Shown: positions 51,193 to 60,384, counted from the first letter of the stretch. The stretch: 64,000 nucleotides of DNA from JANMDN01 sp031376285 (GCA_031376285.1 JANMDN010000041.1:1-64000); one strand, 5' to 3'. Numbers and translations are program-made. Notes: generated by a model not told the origin, from the sequence alone.

Positions 51193-52257
51193 TCAAGCTG
51201 CGCTGACGACGTTGGACTCGGCAAGCGAGCGTAGACGGTCGAGCGCACCGTCGAGCGTTGGGTCGGTCTGGAGACTCCCGAGGACATGTCGATCGACCGG
51301 ATAGCCGGCCAGATACCACGCGTAGTACTTTCGGATTTCGGCTCCGGCACGGTGCTCGCCGACCGCCTCGCGAAGATCGATCGCGAATCGTTCGATCTCG
51401 TCGACGACCTCGTCAAGCGTCGGTCGAGTGCGGGTCACACCGGTTGCGAGCGAGCCAAAAAGCCACGGATCGCCCATGATCGCTCGGCCGACAGCGATCG
51501 CCGCGCACCCCGTGCGCTCGAACACCTCGAGGGCCTGCGCGGGGGTGGTGATGTCGCCGCTTGCGATCACCGGGATGTCGACACCAGAGGCGACGAGCGC
51601 CGTGATGTCGTGGTCCGCTCGGCCGGCGTATTCCTCGGCGGCGGCTCTCGGATGGAATGTGATGGCGGCGGCCCCCGCATCTTGAAAGCGCTTCGCGGCC
51701 TCAACCGGTCGGGCGCTCGACGGTGTCAGGCCGCGCCGCATCTTGACCATCACCGGGATGGCGACCGCGTCGGCCATCGCTCGGACGATCGCCGCGCCTC
51801 GCTCGCCCTCGTTTGCGAGAAGGGAGGCGCCGGCGCCGGTCTTTGTGACCTTGTTCACCGGGCAGCCCATGTTGATGTCGACGAGGTCAGCGCCCGCCTC
51901 TTCGACCGCGCATGCCGCCTCGGCCATGACCTCGGGGTCAGTCCCGAAAATCTGGATGGCCACGGGGCGTTCATCCCGTACGACGTCAAGCATCGCGAGT
52001 GTCTTCGCGTTGGCGTAGTGGATACCGAAGCTCGCGACCATCTCAGAAACCGCGAGCCCCGCGCCGTGGCGCATCGACTGGCGGCGAAACGCCCAGTTGG
52101 CGATGCCGGCAAGCGGCGCCTGGACGATTCGGTTCTCGATCTCCACCGCGCCGATCCGAAATGGCTCGGCAAGCGGCCAGGGGCCCAGGCGACCCGCGAC
52201 CTCGTCCGGCCGCGGACCCTCGCGATGGGCCATGACCTGGCGCATGCGCTTCTTCAT
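51193..52257 (-). CDS. dusB: tRNA-dihydrouridine synthase
   Basis: A flavoprotein of 354 residues that reduces uridines in tRNA. The FMN-binding PLAGIANWAFR, the active-site DINMGCPVNKV with its Cys, and the ASGDITTPAQA and GRAIMGDPWLF segments are all in place. The ATG overlaps the coaX stop (ATGA). An internal ATG eight codons later is also possible. Confidence 0.93.
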   Translation of the reverse strand: MKKRMRQVMAHREGPRPDEVAGRLGPWPLAEPFRIGAVEIENRIVQAPLAGIANWAFRRQSMRHGAGLAVSEMVASFGIHYANAKTLAMLDVVRDERPVAIQIFGTDPEVMAEAACAVEEAGADLVDINMGCPVNKVTKTGAGASLLANEGERGAAIVRAMADAVAIPVMVKMRRGLTPSSARPVEAAKRFQDAGAAAITFHPRAAAEEYAGRADHDITALVASGVDIPVIASGDITTPAQALEVFERTGCAAIAVGRAIMGDPWLFGSLATGVTRTRPTLDEVVDEIERFAIDLREAVGEHRAGAEIRKYYAWYLAGYPVDRHVLGSLQTDPTLDGALDRLRSLAESNVVSAA

Positions 52258-53042
52258 ACGCTCGCCCGCTCGTCGGCCGAAACGTTCAGGGCGTGGATGA
52301 TGCGCAGCCCCTCGAGGGTGAGAAGCGGGTCGTAGTCGTCGATTTCCTCAGAGAGCGGCGTAATCAACCCCGCAAGACCGCCGGTCGCGACGACGGCAAC
52401 GTCTTCACCGAGTTCCTCGGCAAGCCGCGTGACGAGGCCGTCGACCATCGCGACGGTGCCGTAGACCACACCGGACTGGAGGCTTTCGACCGTCGACTTG
52501 CCGACGACCCGGCCCGGCGCGTGGAGATCAACCTTGAGCAGGCGCGCGGCACGGCTCGTGAGGGCGTCAAGCGACGTCTCGATGCCGGGAGCGATCGCGC
52601 CGCCGAGGTACTCCCCGCGCCGCGAGACGCAGTCGAAGGTCGTCGCGGTCCCAAAGTCGACCACGATGCACGCCTGGCCGTACTTGCGAAACGCGGCGAC
52701 GGCGTTGACCAGGCGGTCGGCGCCCAGCTCGTGTGGATTGTCGATCGCAAGCGACATCCCGGTGCGTATTCCGGGCCCGACGATCAGCGCCGGCGTGTCG
52801 AGGTACTTCGCCGCGAGTTCCTGGTAGCCAGCGGTCAGCGTCGGCACGACCGAGGCAACCACCATGTGGCGGATCTCGGTCAGGTTGCCTCCCCGAAGCT
52901 GCAGAATCTGTTCGACTTGGGCGGCGAGTTCGTCGACCGTTGCGCTGCGCACCGTCGAGACGCGCCAGTCATGAAGGAGGTGTTCGCCTTGGTAGACACC
53001 AGCCACAGTGTGGGTGTTGCCCACATCGATTCCGAGGAGCAT
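52254..53042 (-). CDS. coaX: Type III pantothenate kinase
   Basis: An ASKHA-fold kinase of 262 residues for the first step of CoA synthesis. The phosphate loop is LLGIDVGNTHT, with GADRLVNAVAAF, VDFGTATTFDCVS and the closing VATGGLAGLITPLSE typical of CoaX. It is coupled to dusB by a 4-nt overlap and follows the DUF2469 gene after 5 nt. Confidence 0.95.
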   Translation of the reverse strand: MLLGIDVGNTHTVAGVYQGEHLLHDWRVSTVRSATVDELAAQVEQILQLRGGNLTEIRHMVVASVVPTLTAGYQELAAKYLDTPALIVGPGIRTGMSLAIDNPHELGADRLVNAVAAFRKYGQACIVVDFGTATTFDCVSRRGEYLGGAIAPGIETSLDALTSRAARLLKVDLHAPGRVVGKSTVESLQSGVVYGTVAMVDGLVTRLAEELGEDVAVVATGGLAGLITPLSEEIDDYDPLLTLEGLRIIHALNVSADERASV

Positions 53043-53047
53043 GGGCG

Positions 53048-53365
53048 CTACTCCGTGTCGATGTCGAGCTGGTCGTCATCGCCTTTGAGCATCTCGATTG
53101 TGACGTCCTGAGTGGTGTGGATCTCGACGCGAGGAATGATCCGCGACGGGCGGTTTTTGTCCCACACCCAAACATCTTCCATCGTGATCCGGAAGAGGGG
53201 ATACGACGACTGCGGGATGAACTCCCGGTCGAACTGGTTGCACAGGTAGGTCGCCTCCTGCGTGAGCACGCAGAAGCGAAAGAGCGGAAATACGTCGGCA
53301 TACTCGCGCTTGAGGCGGAGTTCGAGCTCAGCGTCGTACTCGTCAAGCTCGTCGGTTTGCGACAT
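53048..53365 (-). CDS. DUF2469 family protein
   Basis: A small acidic protein of 105 residues matching the actinobacterial DUF2469 family, with the pattern EYDAELELRLKREYADVF and DVWVWDKNRPSRI. Function unknown. It sits 5 nt upstream of coaX. Its presence is one of the actinobacterial markers here. Confidence 0.82.
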   Translation of the reverse strand: MSQTDELDEYDAELELRLKREYADVFPLFRFCVLTQEATYLCNQFDREFIPQSSYPLFRITMEDVWVWDKNRPSRIIPRVEIHTTQDVTIEMLKGDDDQLDIDTE

Positions 53366-53428
53366 GGCCGTGCTCCTGAGCGCCCTGTTTCCAGCGACTT
53401 CAGTGTATCCCCTTGCCCCCGTCAGCGG

Positions 53429-53761
53429 TCAGAGGTATCCGAGGCGGTCGAGGTCGTGATGGTCCATCCCGTAGAAGTGACCGAGCTCATGCAGGAGCGT
53501 CACCCGAATTTGTTGGCGCAGGCCGTCCTCCTGCGGCCAATGGTCGACCATCGGGTGGCAGTAGATGATGATCTGGCGCGGTGGCGAGAACGAGTAGCGA
53601 TCCCCAAGCGACTCGCCGACGTAGAGACCGTAGAGGCCATGCGGGTAGTCATCCGATGACGCACACGCCTCGACCGTGACGACGATCTCGGCAAGCGACG
53701 CGGCAAACGGCTCCGGTACCTCGTTCATGGCGTCCCGAACGAGCTGTTCGAAGCGCTCCAT
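53429..53761 (-). CDS. Zincin-like metallopeptidase family protein
   Basis: A protein of 110 residues with the zinc protease motif HELGHFYGMDH near its end, the third ligand being in the HHDL that follows. The Zincin_1-type layout (short N-terminal half, VTLLHELGH) fits. ATG at 53761 is chosen because it follows GGAAG by 8 nt; a GTG six codons earlier lacks a binding site. Substrate unknown. It lies between folK and the DUF2469 gene. Confidence 0.82.
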   Translation of the reverse strand: MERFEQLVRDAMNEVPEPFAASLAEIVVTVEACASSDDYPHGLYGLYVGESLGDRYSFSPPRQIIIYCHPMVDHWPQEDGLRQQIRVTLLHELGHFYGMDHHDLDRLGYL

Positions 53762-53810
53762 CGAAACAGCTTCCGTCACAGCTACATGGTCGGGCGGGGA
53801 CGCGACGATT

Positions 53811-54350
53811 TCAATGCCGTCGAGCCACACCGACCTCCCAGGGCCCTGATCCGTCGCCACGAAACGGCTCGGCTGGCTGCTCGGTCGGCTCGATCGCGGC
53901 TGCCAGGTCGGCAATCGATCGACCGTCGGGCAGGGTCAGGTCGGCGTCGATATCGAGGAGCGGGAGCATCGCGAACCGGCGCTCGAAAAGGCGTGGGTGT
54001 GGGATCTCAAGGCGTTCGTCGCGCCAGACACCACCCGACCACAGCAGCAGGTCGCAGTCGGCCACGCGCGGCCCGTAGCGGCGACCCTCGACGCGGCCCA
54101 CCTCGCGTTCGATCGCTTTGACGAGTGCGAGCAGCTCCCGCGGGCCGTGCAGCGTCGCCACACGGGCGGCCGCGTTTAGGAACGCCGGTTGATCCTCGAT
54201 CTCGCGGGGCGCCGTTTCGAAGAGTCGACTCGTGGCCTCGACCTCGACACCCTCGGCCTCTAAGCGAGAGAGCACCTGCGCGAGGGTCCGCGCGCGGTCC
54301 CCGAGATTCGCGCCAAGTCCGAGCCAGTAGCGATGGACGCCAGCCATCAC
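53811..54350 (-). CDS. folK: Hydroxymethyl-dihydropterin pyrophosphokinase
   Basis: A folate enzyme of 179 residues that transfers pyrophosphate to the dihydropterin. The GLGANLGDR start, the FETAP, DQPAFLNAA and VADCDLLLW segments and the IPHPRLFERRFAMLPL signature are all present. GTG at 54350 overlaps the folB stop by 4 nt; an ATG one codon later is an alternative. About 15 extra residues trail the usual end. Confidence 0.94.
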   Translation of the reverse strand: MMAGVHRYWLGLGANLGDRARTLAQVLSRLEAEGVEVEATSRLFETAPREIEDQPAFLNAAARVATLHGPRELLALVKAIEREVGRVEGRRYGPRVADCDLLLWSGGVWRDERLEIPHPRLFERRFAMLPLLDIDADLTLPDGRSIADLAAAIEPTEQPAEPFRGDGSGPWEVGVARRH

Positions 54351-54724
54351 GACGCGGCGCGGCGACGAATCGTCACCGCCGTTTCGCGCAGCGTGTGCGC
54401 GATCGCGACGTGGGGCTTTCGCACGGTCACCTCCACACCGGTCACATGGCGCTCCGCGAGCACGCGCTCGGCGATCCGCTGGGCGAGGTGCTCGAGCAGC
54501 CGGACCGGCGGCCCGGCGATGATTGCCGCCACGACGTCGCAGACCGTCGCGTAGTCGACCGTGTCCTCGATTTCGTCCGAGACCGTGGCGGGGCAGTCGT
54601 CAAGTTCCATCACGACGTCCACGACGAATCGCTGCCCGAGTTCCCGCTCCTGGGCGTAGACACCGTGGCGCCCTGGCACGTCGAGGCCAATGATGGACAC
54701 CGTTGCGCCGCGCTCGGACCTCAC
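54347..54724 (-). CDS. folB: Dihydroneopterin aldolase
   Basis: A small aldolase of 125 residues acting before FolK. It begins with a GTG at 54724 that overlaps the folP stop (GTGA). The family strands IIGLDVPGRHGVYAQERELGQRF and the catalytic region (LLEHLAQRIAE) are clear. Longer upstream frames have no domain. It is coupled at both ends to folP and folK. Confidence 0.92.
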   Translation of the reverse strand: MRSERGATVSIIGLDVPGRHGVYAQERELGQRFVVDVVMELDDCPATVSDEIEDTVDYATVCDVVAAIIAGPPVRLLEHLAQRIAERVLAERHVTGVEVTVRKPHVAIAHTLRETAVTIRRRAAS

Positions 54725-55560
54725 TCGGACCTCACTCCTTGTTCGGCTCGACCGATCGCGCACCACGCCCGAAGTGCATCCACGGTCGGTGCGACGTCGT
54801 GCGCGCGTATGACCGACGCGCCTTCGGCGACCGCTCGCAGGGCCGCCCCGATCGAGCCGCCGAGGCGCTCCTGCGGGGCGCGACCGAGGAGCTCGCCGAA
54901 CATGCTCTTGCGGGAAACACCGACGACCACCGGGAATCCCAGCGCGGCGACGCGGTCCAGTTCGCGGAGCAGGCGCAGGTTGTGCGCGAGCGTCTTCCCG
55001 AAGCCGATTCCGGGGTCGACAAGCAGCCGCTCCCCGGCGACGCCAGCCGCGAGCGCGGCGTCGGCACGCTCGGCGAGAAAGTCGACAACCTCCGAAACGA
55101 CGTCGCCGTAGCGCGGGCCGGATTGCATCGTCTCGGGCCGACCGAGCATGTGCATGACGCAGAAGGCCGCCCGTCGCTCCGCGACGACGGCCAGCATGGA
55201 CCCGTCCCCGCGACCGGCGGTGATGTCGTTGACGAGCACCGCTCCGGCATCGAGCGCCGCCGCGGCGACCCGGGCCTTTGTGGTGTCAATGGACACGGGT
55301 GGGTGGACACCGTTGCGCATCGCCTCGAAGACCGGGCCCAGGCGTCGGAGTTCCTCCTCTTCTGGAACCGGCGTCGCCCCGGGCCGACTACTTTCGGCAC
55401 CGACGTCGCAGATCGCGGCCCCGTCGCGGCCGATCTGCGCCAGCCGTTCCCGTGCCGTGTCGGGTTCCAGGTAGCGCCCGCCGTCAAAGAACGAATCCGG
55501 CGTGACATTGAGGATCCCCATGACGCAGGGAGCGTCAAGCCATTCGAGGGGTGCGGCCAC
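54721..55560 (-). CDS. folP: Dihydropteroate synthase
   Basis: A TIM-barrel enzyme joining pterin to p-aminobenzoate, the sulfonamide target. The signatures MGILNVTPDSFFDGG, DVGAESSRPGA, VSIDTTKA, LVNDITAGRGD, DPGIGFGKT and GVSRKSMFGEL are in order. A GTG at 55560 gives 279 residues, the usual length; an upstream start adds about 40 residues without domain character. It heads the folP-folB-folK series. Confidence 0.93.
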   Translation of the reverse strand: MAAPLEWLDAPCVMGILNVTPDSFFDGGRYLEPDTARERLAQIGRDGAAICDVGAESSRPGATPVPEEEELRRLGPVFEAMRNGVHPPVSIDTTKARVAAAALDAGAVLVNDITAGRGDGSMLAVVAERRAAFCVMHMLGRPETMQSGPRYGDVVSEVVDFLAERADAALAAGVAGERLLVDPGIGFGKTLAHNLRLLRELDRVAALGFPVVVGVSRKSMFGELLGRAPQERLGGSIGAALRAVAEGASVIRAHDVAPTVDALRAWCAIGRAEQGVRSE

Positions 55561-55703
55561 GACACGAAGCGTAGCCGTCGCACCCGCAAACCTCGTGAGC
55601 CGACGAGCACGGCGGGCGTGTGGTGCGCTCCCAACCTCCCAGCCATTCAGGGCAAACCGGCCGTTGTAGGGTGAGCAAATGAGCAAGGAATCGCGCGTCT
55701 AAC

Positions 55704-57821
55704 TTGCTCGGCCGGTTGTCGAACCTCGTATCGACGCGCCCGTGGCGGGTACTCGCCGCCTGCGCCGCGCTCGTGCTCGGTGGCGTTCTCATCGGCATTC
55801 CGGGACTGGGCGCGCTCTCTGGCACGGGCTTTGATGTTCCCGGCAGCGATTCGGTTGAGGCCGCGAAACAAATCGAACGCGCAGCCGGGACCCAGGCAAC
55901 CCCGGCGATCATCGCCGTGCTTCGCCCAAGCGAGCCGCTCGCGACGAAATCGGCGGCCGACGAGATCGCCCGGATCCGGGCGATCATCGCCACCGCGGGC
56001 GGCGACGGTGTCGCATCGGTGTTCGGACCCTCCGGGCGCGTGGGGGACCCGTTCGTGTCGAGCGACGGTGCGAGCGGCTACCTTGCGGTCACCGTACGCG
56101 ACGACGACGCCGCCGAGCGGGTCACCCGCGCGCTCGCGGACGTGCCCGGACTCACGGTCGGCGGACGTTGGCTCGCAAACGAGCAGATCAACGCGGCGAT
56201 TCGAGATGACCTCACGCGGGCCGAGTTGATCGCGTTCCCGATTCTCTTCCTCCTGTCGCTTTGGGTCTTTCGAGGGATCGTCGCCGCCCTGCTCCCGCCG
56301 CTTGTCGGCGCCATCGTGATCCTCTCGGCCTTCCTCGCGCTCTCGCTCCTGAACCACGTGATGGAGATTTCCATCTACGCCGTAAACCTCGTCACGGGAC
56401 TCTCGCTCGGCCTCGCCATCGACTACAGCCTGCTCATGATCTCCCGCTACCGAGAGGAGCTCGCGAAGGTCGGCCCGGGCCCTGTGGCGATGGGACGGAC
56501 GCTCTCGACCGCTGGTCGAAGCGTCCTGTTTAGCGCCATCACCGTCGCTGGCGCCCTCGGGGCGCTTGCGGTGTTCGCCCAGCGGTTCCTCGTCTCCATG
56601 GGCATCGGCGGGGCGATCGTGTCGCTTCTTGCCGGCGCGGCCGCACTGACGGTGCTTCCGGCCCTGCTCGGCCTACTCGGCCATCGCGTCAACGCGCTTG
56701 CGGTTCGGCCGCGGCGACCACCGAACGTTGACGCCGACGGGACCAGTCGAGGTGGTTGGTACCGGCTCTCGAATTGGGTCATGCGCCGCCCGGGCCGCAT
56801 CGCGCTGGCGACGTCAGTCACGCTGATCGCCGTCGGACTGCCGACCCTCGGCATTCGATTCACCACCGTCGACGCAAGCGTGCTGCCAAAGACCGAGAGC
56901 GCGCGGATCGTGTCGGAGACGCTCCGTCGCGAGTTCAGGCTCGACACGAGCGCTCCGATCGTCATCGCGATTGCCGCGGCGCGAGACCAGTCGGCTGCGG
57001 TGAACGCGTTCGCCGAGCGCCTCGGAGGCCTCGATGGCGTCCAGGCGGTGACCCCTCCCACCGCGCTTGCCCAGGCGACATGGCGGTTGACCGTGCTTCC
57101 GAAGGGTCCAGCCCTGTCAACTGAAAGCCAGACGCTGATCAAGGAGATCCGGGCGATCCCGCACCCGGCCCCCGTACTTGTCGGTGGTCTCACGGCGAAC
57201 TTCATCGATCAACGATCGAGCCTCGGTCGCCGCCTCCCCATTGCGATCCTGCTGGTGGCCAGCGTCACCGTCGTCGCGCTGTTCCTCATGACCGGGTCAC
57301 TGGTGCTGCCGATCAAGGCCGTGCTGATGAACATCCTCACCCTCAGTGCGACCCTCGGCACGCTCGTGATGGTGTTCCAGTGGGGGCACCTCGAGGGGCT
57401 CCTTCGGTACACGAGTCAGGGTGGTCTGGACGTGACCCAGCCGATCCTGATCGCGGCGCTCGCGTTTGGCCTCTCGACCGACTATGCGGTCTTCCTGCTG
57501 TCGCGAATCAAAGAGGCCCACGATAGCGGGCTCGGGGAACGGGAGGCCGTGGCGGCTGGGCTCGAGCGGACGGGCCGGATCGTGACCGCCGCGGCGCTGC
57601 TCTTCTGTGTCGCCGTCGGGTCGTTTGCGACCTCGCGGATCGTGGTCCTTAAGGAACTCGGCCTCGGCACGGCGCTCGCCGTCCTCCTCGACGCGACGAT
57701 CATCCGAGCACTCCTCGTGCCGGCCCTCATGGCCCTCCTTGGGCATCGAAACTGGTGGGCCCCCGCCCCGCTCCGACGACTCCACAACCGGATCGGCGTG
57801 CGGAAAACCTTCGGCGACTGA
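55704..57821 (+). CDS. MMPL family transporter
   Basis: A transporter of 705 residues in the RND superfamily. A first membrane helix is followed by a periplasmic domain, five helices (LIAFPILFLLSLWVF, VTGLSLGLAIDYSLLMISRYREE), and then a second half repeating the plan with a second ALAFGLSTDYAVFLLSRIKEA. The two D-Y motifs are the proton-relay regions. The likely start is a TTG at 55704. Actinobacterial MMPL proteins export lipids or small hydrophobic compounds; the cargo here is unknown. Confidence 0.9.
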   Translation: MLGRLSNLVSTRPWRVLAACAALVLGGVLIGIPGLGALSGTGFDVPGSDSVEAAKQIERAAGTQATPAIIAVLRPSEPLATKSAADEIARIRAIIATAGGDGVASVFGPSGRVGDPFVSSDGASGYLAVTVRDDDAAERVTRALADVPGLTVGGRWLANEQINAAIRDDLTRAELIAFPILFLLSLWVFRGIVAALLPPLVGAIVILSAFLALSLLNHVMEISIYAVNLVTGLSLGLAIDYSLLMISRYREELAKVGPGPVAMGRTLSTAGRSVLFSAITVAGALGALAVFAQRFLVSMGIGGAIVSLLAGAAALTVLPALLGLLGHRVNALAVRPRRPPNVDADGTSRGGWYRLSNWVMRRPGRIALATSVTLIAVGLPTLGIRFTTVDASVLPKTESARIVSETLRREFRLDTSAPIVIAIAAARDQSAAVNAFAERLGGLDGVQAVTPPTALAQATWRLTVLPKGPALSTESQTLIKEIRAIPHPAPVLVGGLTANFIDQRSSLGRRLPIAILLVASVTVVALFLMTGSLVLPIKAVLMNILTLSATLGTLVMVFQWGHLEGLLRYTSQGGLDVTQPILIAALAFGLSTDYAVFLLSRIKEAHDSGLGEREAVAAGLERTGRIVTAAALLFCVAVGSFATSRIVVLKELGLGTALAVLLDATIIRALLVPALMALLGHRNWWAPAPLRRLHNRIGVRKTFGD

Positions 57822-57884
57822 ACCGGTCCGGGCGTCGAGGACGTCCGACGCCTTCTATCTCCAAGCGACGTTCGAAGGGCGACG

Positions 57885-58420
57885 TGCCCCTTGACCCGTC
57901 CGGCACGCCGAAGGGCCCGAACCAGTCGCTCGAGCCGTTCGCGGCCCGAAGCGAGAATGTGATCGTCTGCAAGTCGATGTCGAAGGTCTACGGACTGAGC
58001 GGGGCGCGGGTCGCCTATCTCTGCGCGGGCGCCCACCAACTGGAAGGCCTCCGCGCCATCACCCCGCCGTGGGCCGTCAACCTGCCCGCTCAGGTCGCCG
58101 CCGTGCATGCCCTCGACGATCCGGCGTGCTACGCGGGCCGCCATGTGGAGACGGCGGAGGCTCGTGAACGCTTGCGGGTCGACGTGAGCGCGCTCGGTCT
58201 GGATGTCGTCCCGAGTGCGGCTAACTTCCTTCTCTGCCACCTGCCTGAATCGGGGCCGACGGCGGCAGATGTGGTCGCCCGCTGCCGCGCGGAAAACATC
58301 CTGATTCGTGACGCCCGACAGATGGGAGCCTCGCTCGGTGCTCGCGCGATCCGGATCGCGGTCGAGAGCCCGCCCGACAATCAGCGGATCATCGGCGCAC
58401 TCGCGCGGGCGGTCACCTGA
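57885..58420 (+). pseudogene. C-terminal remnant of an aminotransferase (HisC type)
   Basis: The frame encodes the latter half of a class I/II PLP aminotransferase: CKSMSKVYGLSGARVAYL holds the PLP-binding Lys, and PSAANFLLCHLP with the ENILIRDARQMG and IRIAVESPPDN segments matches histidinol-phosphate aminotransferase-like proteins. No N-terminal domain precedes it; upstream the frame becomes Pro/Arg-rich and runs into the end of the MMPL gene. It looks truncated by a deletion. Confidence 0.8.
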
Positions 58421-58463
58421 GCGACCGCCTCCCGGGGCAGACGGTGACGGCCGGTCGGGACGC

Positions 58464-59084
58464 TCAGGCGGCGAAGGCCGGGAGGACCGCTGACACGATC
58501 CGCTCGGCCAGGTCGTCGTCGAGTGGCTTGCCGCTGAGCAAGAGCCGGTAGTAGACGGGCCCGAACAGCATCTCGTGGAGGTGCGGAGGGTGGATGCCCG
58601 GGCGCAGATCGCCGCGCTTGACCCCTCGGTCGACGAGGCGTTTGACCTCGGCCTGGCGAACTCCGACCACCAGTTCTTGGAACTGACGGCCGAGATCGGG
58701 ATCAACGGCGAGCTCGGACACAAGGCCCTTCATCACGGCGCCCATCATCGTTGAGCCGAGGATTCGCACGGCGTCGTCTACGACGGCGACCAGTTCCGCG
58801 TGGGTGTCGCCGAGGTCCGGCACCGGGCCGAAGTCCTGGACCATCCGGATGAGCACCGCAAGCGCCAGCTCGTCCCTTGATCGCCACCGCCGGTACACGG
58901 TGGTCTTCGCAACGCCCGCGCGTGCCGCAACGCCCTCGACCGTGAGACGGCGGACCCCGCCCTCCTCAAGGAGCTCCCGCGTTGCCGCGAGAATTGCCGC
59001 CTCGGTCGCCGAGCTTCGCGGGCGACCGCCCCTGCGCCCCTGGAGAGCGGGCGTCGTGCTTTCGGCGCGTGGGGGAGTTTGCAT
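58464..59084 (-). CDS. TetR-family transcriptional regulator
   Basis: A regulator of 206 residues. The helix-turn-helix is in the first 80 residues (AAILAATRELLEEGG, VEGVAARAGVAKTTVYRRW). The rest is a helical ligand-binding domain. ATG at 59084 directly follows an operator-like palindrome, so it is probably self-repressed. It is transcribed divergently from a small gene at 59195 and could control it. Confidence 0.92.
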   Translation of the reverse strand: MQTPPRAESTTPALQGRRGGRPRSSATEAAILAATRELLEEGGVRRLTVEGVAARAGVAKTTVYRRWRSRDELALAVLIRMVQDFGPVPDLGDTHAELVAVVDDAVRILGSTMMGAVMKGLVSELAVDPDLGRQFQELVVGVRQAEVKRLVDRGVKRGDLRPGIHPPHLHEMLFGPVYYRLLLSGKPLDDDLAERIVSAVLPAFAA

Positions 59085-59090
59085 CAAACG

Positions 59091-59103
59091 AAACGTAGCG
59101 TTT
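59091..59103. promoter_or_regulatory. TetR operator candidate 1
   Basis: AAACGTAGCGTTT, a 5-bp inverted repeat with 3-nt spacer, just upstream of the TetR start. A near copy lies at 59140-59151. Confidence 0.6.
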
Positions 59104-59139
59104 ACGCGGGTTTGAGGCCTCTGCTAACGTGCGAAACGC

Positions 59140-59151
59140 AACGTAGCGTTT
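59140..59151. promoter_or_regulatory. TetR operator candidate 2
   Basis: AACGTAGCGTTT shares 12 of 13 bases with candidate 1 and lies 49 bp away, between the divergent genes. Two sites between divergent starts suit a repressor of both. Confidence 0.6.
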
Positions 59152-59194
59152 ACTGACCAATCCGGGTCGGACCAAGACACGAAAGGAGCACCAC

Positions 59195-59509
59195 ATGACT
59201 ACCGTCGCACCGGAGTACGGAGCCGTACGCCACATCCTGACGAGCCCGTCGATCAAGGCACGCACCGCGCCCCACATCGCCGAGGACGACTTCAACTGGA
59301 CCGCGATCCTCGCAGAGGCCGGGAGCATGTCGGGTGGCGAGCAGATCCTCGTTCGCACGGCGTATGACCTCTGGGAGGCCGAGGGCAAGGTCGGAATCTT
59401 GGAGATTGCGCGCGGACTCGACCAGCGAAGCTTTGAGCGAGTCGTACACGCGATCGCACTCGCCCGCGGTGAAAGCCCCGCGCGCGCGAACCTTCTCCAG
59501 GCCGCGTAG
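59195..59509 (+). CDS. Small conserved-looking hypothetical protein
   Basis: A protein of 104 residues following a strong GAAAGGAG ribosome binding site. The sequence is balanced and helical (SGGEQILVRTAYDLWEAEGKV, LEIARGLDQRSFERVVHAIALAR) with no membrane segment or known motif. It is probably controlled by the divergent TetR. I do not recognise the family. Confidence 0.78.
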   Translation: MTTVAPEYGAVRHILTSPSIKARTAPHIAEDDFNWTAILAEAGSMSGGEQILVRTAYDLWEAEGKVGILEIARGLDQRSFERVVHAIALARGESPARANLLQAA

Positions 59510-59608
59510 CACGACCCTCGCATGACCCATCTGACGGCCGAACGCACCCGTCCGTAGCGGCTCAGCAAGAGATCGCACGGGCGGGCGCAGGCCACGACCG
59601 AGTCGCCC

Positions 59609-60181
59609 TTACGCCGAGCTGACATCCGCGTAGCGGAAGCAGTCGACGGTGTGGTCGTTCACGAGGCCCGCCGCCTGCATGTGCGCGTAGCAGGTCGTCG
59701 GCCCGACAAACCGGAAGCCGCGGCGCTTGAGTTCCTTGCTCATCGCCTCTGACTCGGGCGTCTTGGCGGGAACGTCCGACATCGTCTCCCAGCGGTTGAC
59801 GACTGTCGCGCCGCCGACAAACGACCAAAGAAGGTCGCTCAGCGACTCCCCGGCTTCGCGCAGATCGAGGATCGCTTTCGCGTTCGCCACGGCCGACTCG
59901 ACCTTGAGGCGATTGCGGATGATGCCCGGATCCGTGAGGAGCGCCTCGACGTGGGAATCGTCGAATCGAGCGACCACCTCGGGATCGAAACCCGCAAACG
60001 CCCGACGGTAGCCGTCGCGTTTGCGCAGGACGGTCGCCCAGGAGAGGCCGGCTTGAGCGCCCTCGAGGACGAGCATCTCGAAATGCGTTTGCTCGTCGAA
60101 AACGGGCACACCCCACTCGTCGTCGTGGTAGGCGACGTACGCGGCGTCGCCGAGCGGAACCCATTCGCAACGAGGATGCAT
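59609..60181 (-). CDS. tag: DNA-3-methyladenine glycosylase I
   Basis: A base-excision enzyme of 190 residues. The N-terminal CEWVPLGDAAYVAYHDDEWG holds the first zinc ligand and the family start. FEMLVLEGAQAGLSWATVLRKRDGY is the core motif, and the zinc-binding GPTTCYAHMQAAGLVNDH is near the end. It is divergent from the DUF5925 gene. Confidence 0.95.
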   Translation of the reverse strand: MHPRCEWVPLGDAAYVAYHDDEWGVPVFDEQTHFEMLVLEGAQAGLSWATVLRKRDGYRRAFAGFDPEVVARFDDSHVEALLTDPGIIRNRLKVESAVANAKAILDLREAGESLSDLLWSFVGGATVVNRWETMSDVPAKTPESEAMSKELKRRGFRFVGPTTCYAHMQAAGLVNDHTVDCFRYADVSSA

Positions 60182-60359
60182 CGGCCTCCGTCATCAAGAT
60201 GCGGTTAACGCGGCGAGGCTATCGGGTTCGCCGACTTGCGCGGGCACCCGGCTCAGGCTACGTTCACCCGGTGCCCCAACACGCGAACCCATCCCCCCTC
60301 CTCCGAGCCGAGCCACTGGTGACGCGCGCCTAGCGTCGTCGACCATGTTCGTAACCTCG

Positions 60360-60384
60360 GGGCGGCCAATTGGTCGCCCTTTTT
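60360..60384 (+). terminator. Terminator-like hairpin in the leader of the DUF5925 gene
   Basis: GGGCGGCCAATTGGTCGCCC forms a near-palindromic stem followed by five T. The next start codon (GTG at 60405) is 20 nt downstream, and no plus-strand gene ends upstream. It therefore lies in the leader and may act as an attenuator. Confidence 0.6.
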
